Assembly: GCA_028823345.1 (NCBI GenBank)
Contig: JAPKBR010000001.1
Location: 118,340 to 182,339 of the forward strand
DNA: 64,000 bases
DNA from: Planctomycetota bacterium
GTDB lineage: Bacteria > Planctomycetota > UBA1135 > GCA-002686595
Direction: 5' to 3'
Positions within the stretch are counted from its first letter, which is position 1, and every line of letters starts with the position of its first letter. The position numbers and the translations under genes were made by a program. The notes below the pieces were generated by a model, which ran no database searches, was not told where the DNA came from, and saw only the letters and a program-made list of their open reading frames with translations. Positions 48,933 to 56,658 of the stretch are shown one piece after another.

Positions 48933-50745
48933 TTCCGAGCAGGCGCCGGACAGCGCAATCTACAGCAAGGACTATTGGGACCTTGTCTTCGAACAGTTGG
49001 GTCGGCGCAAGCTATTCCGGGCTGGAATGGGGGTGTTGGCCCTCTTGTATGGCCTGGTGATCTTTGCCCCGTTCCTGGCGGGGGATCGTCCCTTTTCATT
49101 TGAGGGCGTCGATCGCGCCGCTTATGGCTCGTCCCTGAACTCCCTTCGTGCGGTGACCAACGGCATGCTGAAGTTGGTGTCGGTCACCGACGATGAGTAC
49201 CTGGCTGGTCTGCAAGAGTCGGGAACCCTGGGCGCCGATGGGGTACCCCAGACCCGCGCCGGGGCCCTTGTCCTGGAGACCGATGCGATGGACCTACGCT
49301 TGAACGTGGTGGCCTTTTATCTGCCGGACACGGCCGAGGCAGAGCAGGCGGCGTTGCTCGCCTTTCGCAACAAACTCAGCGAGGGCAAGGCTGCCTTCGC
49401 GGGGGGTGATGAGCCTAAGGCGGTCGAGCTTCTGGGCGAAGCCAAAAGCATCACCCGTGACCTACGCAAAACCCTGCGACCCCTGAGCCCGGCAAAGCCG
49501 GAACTGGGTGGTGTGGCCTTGCAATCCCGGCGGACCCTGCCCCTTTGGGAAGCCCTCTGGCCCCGGGAGATCTTCTTCATGGTGCTCTGGATTCTCTTGG
49601 CCAGTTGGCCCGTGTGGAATCGATTGTTGAACCGGGTGGTCTTGGGCGGCAATCGTGAAGAGGTCCGTCGCTGGCGTCGACGCAAAGCGCTTGGGGTCCT
49701 GAGTCTTTCCGTGCTTGCTTCCCTTGGGTGGTACGCGACCTTTGGGGACGGGGACGACATGTACAAGAACGCGCCCCACAAGGCGGGTCTGATCAGCGGT
49801 GCCATGGTGGCTTTGCCAGAGGGACAATTGCTGGGGGAGGGCGAAGGTGTTTTTGAACCCACTTGGCCGCCCTTGACCTATGGTCTTGCGGAAACCCACA
49901 CGGAAGAGATGTTCCGCCCGCCCACCTGGTGGTGGTGGGCCGAAATTGACGAGGCTGGCAAGTACGTGCGTGGGCCCAAGGCCAACGCCGAAGGGCAAGG
50001 TGGATTCAAGGCCGCAGTCACGCCGGTGGACGTGCGTGCTGGCGAACCCGAGCGCAACTCCAGCATGCGCCACATCGCGGGAGTCGATGAGTTGGGCCGG
50101 GACTTCCTCACGCGTCTTGTGTGGGGCGGCCGCATCAGTTTGACCGTGGGCATTTTGTCCGCGATCCTGTTGACCGTCATCGGTGTGGTGTTTGGGTGCC
50201 TTGCGGGCTACTTCGGTGGCCGCATTGATGTGGCCATCATGCGCTTGATTGAGGTCCTTCAGGCGATCCCTGCTTTCTTTCTCATCTTGATGACCATGGC
50301 CTTCATTCCGGCGGACGTGATCAGCCCGATCTTTGCGATTGTGATCGTGATCGCCCTCATTCGCTGGACCGGGGTGGCGCGCTTGGTGCGCGGTGAATTC
50401 TTACGCCTTCGGGAGCAAGAGTTCGTCATCGCGGCGCAGGCCCTAGGATTCTCGAACCGGCGTACGATCTTCCGTCATGTGTTGCCCAATGCAATGGGGC
50501 CCGTGCTGGTGAGCGCGGCCTTTGCTGTGGCTGCGGGTATCTTGACCGAATCCGCCGTGTCCTTTCTGGGCTTTGGCATTCGGCCTCCCGAAGCCAGCTG
50601 GGGATCCTTGGTCAATGAAAGCAAGAACGCCTCTAACTGGTGGATTCAGCTGTTCCCAGGGGCCCTGATTTTCATCACGGTGACCTGTTACAACCTGGTG
50701 GGCGACGCGGTGCGCGATGCTCTGGACCCCAAAATGAAACGCTAA
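48925..50745 (+). CDS. ABC transporter permease, OppC-type, with ~300 aa N-terminal-half insertion
   Basis: VDELGRDFLTRLVWGGRISLTVGILSA and LREQEFVIAAQALGFSNRRTIFRHVLPNAMGPVLV are OppC; the region between TM1 and these is greatly expanded. Confidence 0.9.
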   Translation: MSDSEQAPDSAIYSKDYWDLVFEQLGRRKLFRAGMGVLALLYGLVIFAPFLAGDRPFSFEGVDRAAYGSSLNSLRAVTNGMLKLVSVTDDEYLAGLQESGTLGADGVPQTRAGALVLETDAMDLRLNVVAFYLPDTAEAEQAALLAFRNKLSEGKAAFAGGDEPKAVELLGEAKSITRDLRKTLRPLSPAKPELGGVALQSRRTLPLWEALWPREIFFMVLWILLASWPVWNRLLNRVVLGGNREEVRRWRRRKALGVLSLSVLASLGWYATFGDGDDMYKNAPHKAGLISGAMVALPEGQLLGEGEGVFEPTWPPLTYGLAETHTEEMFRPPTWWWWAEIDEAGKYVRGPKANAEGQGGFKAAVTPVDVRAGEPERNSSMRHIAGVDELGRDFLTRLVWGGRISLTVGILSAILLTVIGVVFGCLAGYFGGRIDVAIMRLIEVLQAIPAFFLILMTMAFIPADVISPIFAIVIVIALIRWTGVARLVRGEFLRLREQEFVIAAQALGFSNRRTIFRHVLPNAMGPVLVSAAFAVAAGILTESAVSFLGFGIRPPEASWGSLVNESKNASNWWIQLFPGALIFITVTCYNLVGDAVRDALDPKMKR

Positions 50746-50752
50746 AGCTGAC

Positions 50753-51769
50753 ATGAGCGATTCCCAATCACGCGAAGGGGCTGCCAAGCCCCTGCTCGAA
50801 CTGCGCGACCTTGCGACCTGGTTCCACACGGACGAGGGCACCGCCAAGGCGGTGGACGGCGTTAGCTATAAGATCTATCCCGGCGAGACCCTGGGTCTGG
50901 TGGGGGAGTCCGGTAGTGGCAAGAGTGTCAGTGCCCTCTCGGTCATGCGCCTGGTACCAAGTCCTCCGGGCTTCGTGGAGCGCGGGGACATCCTGTTCCG
51001 GGGCGAATCCCTGTTGCCGATTGCGGACGAGGATTTTCGCCGCATCCGTGGCAACGAGGTCGCCATGATTTTCCAAGAGCCAATGACAGCCCTTAATCCG
51101 GTTTATACCGTGGGGAATCAGATTTCGGAGGCGGTCATGCTGCACCGGGGGCTCAGCAAGAAAGCCGCTCGGGAGCATGCCATCGAGATGCTGAGGCGCG
51201 TGGGGATTCCCAGCCCGGAAACCCGGGTGGATACCTATCCCCACGAGATGTCCGGGGGTATGCGTCAGCGGGTGATGATCGCGATTGCCATGAGTTGCGA
51301 TCCGGCGCTCTTGATCGCGGACGAACCCACCACCGCCTTGGATGTGACGATTCAGGCCCAGATCTTGGACCTGATCCGCGAGCTCCAAGAGGAAGCTGGC
51401 ATGAGTGTCCTGTTGATCACACACGACTTGGCAGTCGTGGCGGAAGCCGCCCATCATGTGGCCGTCATGTACGCGGGTAAGGTGGTGGAGTACGCCTCGG
51501 TGGAAGAGTTGTTCGAGAAACCCCGTCACCCCTACACCATTGGCCTCTTCCAATCCCTTCCGGATCTTGCCAAGCAAGGAGAACGATTGACTGCGATCCC
51601 CGGAATGGTCCCCTCCGCAACCAATTTCCCTAGCGGCTGTCGCTTCCGCACACGCTGCTCTATCGCCTCGGACCTGTGCGCTGGGACGGAACCACCCCTC
51701 GTGTCCCTCGAGCCCGGTGGGGCCCACACGGTGGCCTGCCACCATCTTGAGGAGGCATCCAAACTATGA
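50753..51769 (+). CDS. oligopeptide ABC transporter ATP-binding protein, OppD-type
   Basis: [61 protein letters not shown]. Confidence 0.94.
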   Translation: MSDSQSREGAAKPLLELRDLATWFHTDEGTAKAVDGVSYKIYPGETLGLVGESGSGKSVSALSVMRLVPSPPGFVERGDILFRGESLLPIADEDFRRIRGNEVAMIFQEPMTALNPVYTVGNQISEAVMLHRGLSKKAAREHAIEMLRRVGIPSPETRVDTYPHEMSGGMRQRVMIAIAMSCDPALLIADEPTTALDVTIQAQILDLIRELQEEAGMSVLLITHDLAVVAEAAHHVAVMYAGKVVEYASVEELFEKPRHPYTIGLFQSLPDLAKQGERLTAIPGMVPSATNFPSGCRFRTRCSIASDLCAGTEPPLVSLEPGGAHTVACHHLEEASKL

Positions 51770-52788
51770 GCGATTCCCAGCGATCAGCACCCCTGCTCGA
51801 AGTCCGTGGCCTGAAAAAGCACTTCCCCGTGCGCAAGGGCCTTTTGAGTCGGGTGGTGGGGCAGGTCAAGGCTGTGGATGGCCTCGACTTCACCCTGGAG
51901 AGGGGCCAGACCCTGTCTCTGGTGGGCGAGTCGGGTTGTGGAAAGACCACAGCCGGGCGCACCATGTTGCGGCTCCTGGAGCCCACTGCGGGACAGGTGC
52001 TCTACCGGGCGGATCCCACTAGCGAGGCGGTTGATCTTTTCAATCTGCCCAAGAAAGAGATGCGCGCCCTCCGTCCGGACCTGCAGATCATTTTTCAAGA
52101 CCCCTACGCCAGCTTGAACCCGCGCATCACCGTGGGTAACGCGATTGCCGAGCCCCTCCTGGTGCACAAAATTGCCACGGGCAGCGAGGTAGAGGATCGT
52201 GTTGCAGCTTTACTCAAGCGTGTGGGCTTGCGGCCTGATGTGGCCAACCGTTTTCCCCATGAGTTTTCGGGAGGCCAACGTCAGCGAGTAGGGATTGCCC
52301 GGGCCCTGGCCTTGAGCCCCAAGCTGATTGTTTGTGACGAGGCGGTGAGCGCCCTGGACGTGTCCATCCAGGCCCAGGTGATCAACCTCCTGAAAGACTT
52401 GCAGGACGAGTTAGGTATCTCGTACCTGTTCATCGCTCACGATCTTTCGGTCGTGAAGTACATCTCGGACGCCTTGGCGGTGATGTACCTCGGTCGGATT
52501 GTTGAGAGCGGTTCAGCGGATCAGATTTTCAACGATCCTCAGCATCCCTACACCCGGGCGCTGCTCTCGGCCATTCCCCATGCGGATCCGAAGAAGCGCA
52601 GGCAGAGGATTCCCTTGACCGGAGAAATCCCCTCGCCTATTCATCCTCCCAGTGGCTGTCACTTTCACACCCGCTGCTCCCTGGCGGAGGATCGCTGCCG
52701 TCGGGATTGGCCCGAGAATGTGGCCCTTGGTGATGGCCATCAAGCCGCTTGCCATTTGGTCCAAGGCGCCAGCGTGACTGGGGCTTGA
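51766..52788 (+). CDS. oligopeptide ABC transporter ATP-binding protein, OppF-type
   Basis: GESGCGKTTAGRTMLRLLEP, FSGGQRQRVGIARALALSPKLIVCDEAVSALDVSIQAQ. Confidence 0.94.
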   Translation: MSDSQRSAPLLEVRGLKKHFPVRKGLLSRVVGQVKAVDGLDFTLERGQTLSLVGESGCGKTTAGRTMLRLLEPTAGQVLYRADPTSEAVDLFNLPKKEMRALRPDLQIIFQDPYASLNPRITVGNAIAEPLLVHKIATGSEVEDRVAALLKRVGLRPDVANRFPHEFSGGQRQRVGIARALALSPKLIVCDEAVSALDVSIQAQVINLLKDLQDELGISYLFIAHDLSVVKYISDALAVMYLGRIVESGSADQIFNDPQHPYTRALLSAIPHADPKKRRQRIPLTGEIPSPIHPPSGCHFHTRCSLAEDRCRRDWPENVALGDGHQAACHLVQGASVTGA

Positions 52789-52913
52789 GCCGGGCTTCGG
52801 GGGGCAAACCCGAGGCCTGCCCTTGAGTTCGATGGACTTGGTCAGGGTCACGTCTGGCCATGCTGGCGGGATCGGCCTACGTATGCGAGCACCCCAAGGA
52901 GTAGGATAGGCCC

Positions 52914-54227
52914 GTGCCTATTCCCTTGCCCCATGCCCTGGCGGAAGCTCGTTCCGTACGCCTCGGTTGGTTGATTGGCCTGCGCTGGCTGGCGGTTTTG
53001 GGTCAATTGGGCACGATTGCCGCCGTGACCCTCGGGTTTGGGATCGAAATCCCCCTGGTGCCCGTGGCCCTGGTGATCGCCACGGAAATTGCCTCCAACA
53101 TCGGCCTGCAAGGATGGAGTCACTTTCGGCGCAGACGCGGGCGGTTGCCCGGCCCTGCTTTGCTTGAGCAGCTGCAACTGTTGATCATGTTGTTCGACAC
53201 CGTCTTGCTGGTCTTTTTGCTGCAACTGACCGGGGGCCTCGACAATCCCTTTGCCGCGTTCTTGACCGTACACATTGTGATGGCCGCAGTGCTCTTGTCC
53301 CGGCCCCTCGCCTTTGCGGGGACGGGTTTTGCAGTGATCTGTTTGGTGGTGCTGGCTTTGACCCATAGGCCCCTGGAAGAGCTGGCGAGCAACGCGGACT
53401 TGCGCCAGCTCGGGCATGGGGTGGCGCTCGCCATGACCATGGGGGTGTCGGCGTATTTTGTGACCCGCGTGACCCGTGCCCTGGCGCGCCAGTCGGAGGA
53501 GTTGACCCGCGAACGCGAGTCTCAAGCGCGGGCGGAGCGCCTTGAAGCCCTGGGTACCTTGGCTGCCGGTGCCGCCCATGAATTGGCATCCCCCCTTTCC
53601 ACCATCGCAGTGGTGGCCAAGGACTTGGCGGGGCGAGTTGAGAAAAAAGCGGGTGACGCGGAAGACGTTGAGGATGCGCGCTTGATTCGCGCGGAAGTGG
53701 CGCGCTGCAGGCGGATCTTGGACCGCATGAGCATGGAATCTGGCGAGCGTGCTGGAGAGGCTTGGGTTTCCCTGAGCCTTGGGGAAATCTTGGATGCGAC
53801 TCTAGAGGAGTTGCCTACTCCCGATCGGGTGGATGTGGAGATTGCTCCCACCCATGAGAAACTCATGGCCCGCGTGCCAAGGGAGGCCCTGACCATGGCG
53901 CTGCGCAATTTACTCTCCAATGCCCTGGATGCTTCTCCCCCGTTGAGCAGCGTGCTCTTCAGCGTTCGGTTGTTGGACGAAGGCTATGAGTTTGTGGTGC
54001 AGGACCGAGGAGTGGGCATGGACTCCGAGGGCTTGAGGCGCGCCACCGATCCGTTCTTCACCACCAAGGAAGTGGGAAAGGGCATGGGGCTCGGGCTCTT
54101 TCTGGCCCGCAGCATTGCTGAGCGCCTGGGGGGCTCCCTGCGCTTCGAATCCGAGGTGGGCAGGGGCACCACCGTGCGCCTTGGCCTGTCCTTCGACCCA
54201 AGTTCCGATTCCTTCACAGGTGGTTGA
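52914..54227 (+). CDS. regB: RegB/PrrB-type redox-sensing histidine kinase
   Basis: Six TM; quinone motif GGLDNPF (53232-53252); H-box AAGAAHELASPLSTIAVVAKDL; EVARCRRIL with Cys codon 53706-53708; HATPase NLLSNALDASPP, DRGVGM, GMGLGLFLARS. GTG start. Confidence 0.88.
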   Translation: MPIPLPHALAEARSVRLGWLIGLRWLAVLGQLGTIAAVTLGFGIEIPLVPVALVIATEIASNIGLQGWSHFRRRRGRLPGPALLEQLQLLIMLFDTVLLVFLLQLTGGLDNPFAAFLTVHIVMAAVLLSRPLAFAGTGFAVICLVVLALTHRPLEELASNADLRQLGHGVALAMTMGVSAYFVTRVTRALARQSEELTRERESQARAERLEALGTLAAGAAHELASPLSTIAVVAKDLAGRVEKKAGDAEDVEDARLIRAEVARCRRILDRMSMESGERAGEAWVSLSLGEILDATLEELPTPDRVDVEIAPTHEKLMARVPREALTMALRNLLSNALDASPPLSSVLFSVRLLDEGYEFVVQDRGVGMDSEGLRRATDPFFTTKEVGKGMGLGLFLARSIAERLGGSLRFESEVGRGTTVRLGLSFDPSSDSFTGG

Positions 54228-54259
54228 GGCTTGGGCGCATGGACCTGTAGAATGACCCC

Positions 54260-54832
54260 ATGCCTGCTGATTCTGAGCCGAACCCCGTGGAACCGGGCGA
54301 TCTCCTTTTAGTGGATGACGATGTGGTTCTGCGTGAACGCTTGGCCAAGGCATTCCGTTCCCGTGGCTTTGAGGTGCGCACGGCGGGGGGCTATGACGAG
54401 GCCCTTGACCTCGCCCGGGATCTGGCTCCGGATTACGCGGTGGTGGACCTGCGCATGCCAGGGCGCTCTGGACTGGAGTTGGTTCAAGCCTTGCACACGG
54501 AAGAGCCTGGCACGCGCATTCTGGTGCTCTCCGGCTATGGCAGCATTTCCACCGCGGTGGAAGCAGTGCGATTGGGCGCGCTGAACTTTGTGCCCAAGCC
54601 CGCTGATGCGGACGACCTGATCGCAGCCTTCCAACGGGGCGACCGTCCGGATCCGGGGGTGACCACCGAGGACTACAGCGCGCCGTCTCTGGCACGCACG
54701 GAGTGGGAGCACATTCAACGGGTGCTGCGGGACAGTGGGGGGAATATCTCCGAGACCGCAAGACGCCTGGGAATCCACCGGCGATCACTGCAGCGCAAGT
54801 TGCAACGGGATGCGCCGCCCGAGTGTTCCTGA
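54260..54832 (+). CDS. regA: RegA/PrrA-type response regulator with Fis-type HTH
   Basis: LLVDDDVVLRERLAKAF, VVDLRMPGRSGLELVQ, EWEHIQRVLRDSGGNISETARRLGIHRRSLQRKLQRDAPPE. Confidence 0.9.
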   Translation: MPADSEPNPVEPGDLLLVDDDVVLRERLAKAFRSRGFEVRTAGGYDEALDLARDLAPDYAVVDLRMPGRSGLELVQALHTEEPGTRILVLSGYGSISTAVEAVRLGALNFVPKPADADDLIAAFQRGDRPDPGVTTEDYSAPSLARTEWEHIQRVLRDSGGNISETARRLGIHRRSLQRKLQRDAPPECS

Positions 54833-54862
54833 GGTCCAGGCCTGGGACAGGCAGAGAGACAC

Positions 54863-54906
54863 AAATACACGGTGGAGTTGGTAATCCAACTTCACCGTGT
54901 ATTTTT
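54863..54906. terminator. bidirectional intrinsic terminator between convergent regA and sodB
   Basis: aaatacacggtggagttgg-taat-ccaacttcaccgtgtatttttt-like inverted repeat (19 bp, one G:U) with T-rich 3' end. Confidence 0.85.
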
Positions 54907-54926
54907 GCGCAGTGTATTTTTGCGCC
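54897..54926. repeat. 15-bp tandem repeat (gtgtatttttgcgcN x2) abutting the terminator
   Basis: Read directly. Confidence 0.9.
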
Positions 54927-55016
54927 GTGACTCCGGCGGCCCGTGAATCAAATGGCTCTACGCGAGATGAAACTTAACGGTACGGGCAAGTGCTTCTGCC
55001 CGCTTAGCCTGCTCAC

Positions 55017-55598
55017 TCAGCCAGCCCAGTTAGCAGTGGCGAATTCCCAGTTGGCGTGGCTCCAGAAGCCGGCCAGGTAGACGGGCCGGGCGTTACGGTG
55101 GTCCACGTAGTAGGCGTGCTCCCAAACATCAGCGGTCAGGAGAGGGGTGTCCCCGTCGGTGAGGGGGCAGCCCGCATTGGACATGGCGCTGATGGCGAGG
55201 GATCCGTCGCTCTTCTTCACAAGCCAGGCCCAGCCGCTGCCAAAGAGGGTGGCGGCTGCCTTGGTGAATTGCTCTTGGAAGCTTTCCAGTGAACCGAAGG
55301 AGGAGTTGATCGCCGCAAGGAAATCTCCAGAGGGGCCGTCGCCGCCCGCGGGGCGCAGGCAGTTCCAGAAGAAGGAGTGGTTGTAGTGCTGGGCCGCGTT
55401 GTTGAACATGCCACCTTCGCTCTTGCAAACGATGTCTTCCAGGGATGCATCCGCGAGGGCATTGCCTTCGAGCAGATTGTTCAGGTTCTTCACATAGGTT
55501 GCGTGGTGCTTGCCATGGTGATAAGAGAAGGTCTCGGGGCTCATCCAGGGCTCGAGGGCGTCACTTGCGAAGGGCAGGTCGGGGAGGGTGTGGGACAT
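55017..55598 (-). CDS. sodB: Fe/Mn superoxide dismutase, Fe-type
   Basis: LPFASDALEPWMSPETFSYHHGKHHATYVKNLN, NAAQHYNHSFFWNC, FGSGWAWLV, DVWEHAYYVDHRNARPVYL. Confidence 0.95.
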   Translation of the reverse strand: MSHTLPDLPFASDALEPWMSPETFSYHHGKHHATYVKNLNNLLEGNALADASLEDIVCKSEGGMFNNAAQHYNHSFFWNCLRPAGGDGPSGDFLAAINSSFGSLESFQEQFTKAAATLFGSGWAWLVKKSDGSLAISAMSNAGCPLTDGDTPLLTADVWEHAYYVDHRNARPVYLAGFWSHANWEFATANWAG

Positions 55599-55727
55599 GG
55601 GAATGCTGGGATCAGGGGTTAATGCCGGGGGGCAGGGTCGTGCGCCGCGGCGCGTTGTCCCGGGATCATAGGATGCACCGGGGGAGACATGGATCGGGCT
55701 CTCTGGAATCGGAGCCCAGTTTTCGGC

Positions 55728-56471
55728 CTAGGGCCGTGGAACCTCGAACTGGGGAACGTCGAGGCCGTACTCAGATCGCAGGATCGTGGCCAATTCTTGG
55801 AACTCTTGGATTCGATGGGAAGGCTTGATCGCAAGATCCTGGCCTTCTTTCGCCGTGCGGTAAATCCAGGCGGTACGCATTCCCAGGCTCTTGGGCGGGG
55901 CAATGTCGTGGCTCAGGGAGTCGCCCACATGCATGGCCTCTTCGGGAGCCACGCCAATCGCGCGCAGGGCGGCCTGGTAGAGTTTAGGGTTGGGCTTGGC
56001 GATGCCCAGCTGGTCCGAGATGAAGATCGCGTTGGAGTTCAGGTGGGGTAGGAGTCCGAGACGAACAATTTTCTCCGCTTGCTTGGCCGTCAAGCCGTGG
56101 GTCACCACCCCGGTGATCAGGCCCGCTTCCCGCACGGCCTTGAGGAACGGGATCGCATCGGGGAAGGGCAGCAGGTCCCGGAATTTTGTGTCGTGATAGC
56201 CTGCCACACCCGCGGCCACGATCAAGGCCGGGTTGGTGCGCACCTGAGCGGCGAGGGGCAAGCGCATGAGGAGCTTGTCAAAGTGCTGACTGTAGTTTGA
56301 GCTGAACTCCCGGATGACCTCTTGCAGTTCGGAGTAAACCGTCTCCTCATCCATCTTAAGCCCCGCTTCTACCATGGCGCGCACAGCATTACGGCGCGCC
56401 TTGGAGGCAAAGGTTGTAGTCGAGAAAAGGGTGTCGTCGACGTCGAATAGGATTGCGCGGAGAGGTTGCAT
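55728..56471 (-). CDS. HAD-superfamily hydrolase (HAD-IA)
   Basis: ILFDVDDTLFST, GVVTHGLTAKQAEKI, IAKPNPKLYQAAL, HVGDSLSHDIAPPKSLGM. Confidence 0.9.
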   Translation of the reverse strand: MQPLRAILFDVDDTLFSTTTFASKARRNAVRAMVEAGLKMDEETVYSELQEVIREFSSNYSQHFDKLLMRLPLAAQVRTNPALIVAAGVAGYHDTKFRDLLPFPDAIPFLKAVREAGLITGVVTHGLTAKQAEKIVRLGLLPHLNSNAIFISDQLGIAKPNPKLYQAALRAIGVAPEEAMHVGDSLSHDIAPPKSLGMRTAWIYRTAKEGQDLAIKPSHRIQEFQELATILRSEYGLDVPQFEVPRP

Positions 56472-56570
56472 GGCCCTAAGAGGATAGCGGCTGGGGATGC
56501 CGATGGGGGGCAGCCGTGGGATCCTAGATCCGGGAGGCAGGGGAGCGGAAGGGAGTGGGGCCCATAGAAA

Positions 56571-56607
56571 AGCGGCCCAGTCATCCCCGAGAGGAAACTG
56601 GGCCGCT
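56571..56607 (-). terminator. intrinsic terminator downstream of the secretin gene
   Basis: agcggcccag ... ctgggccgct, 10-bp perfect stem, followed on the minus strand by TTTTCTATG. Confidence 0.7.
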
Positions 56608-56658
56608 GATTTATGGCAGTGAGCTGCCCCCTTGCGGAGGTAAGTCGCTGTTCAGGGG

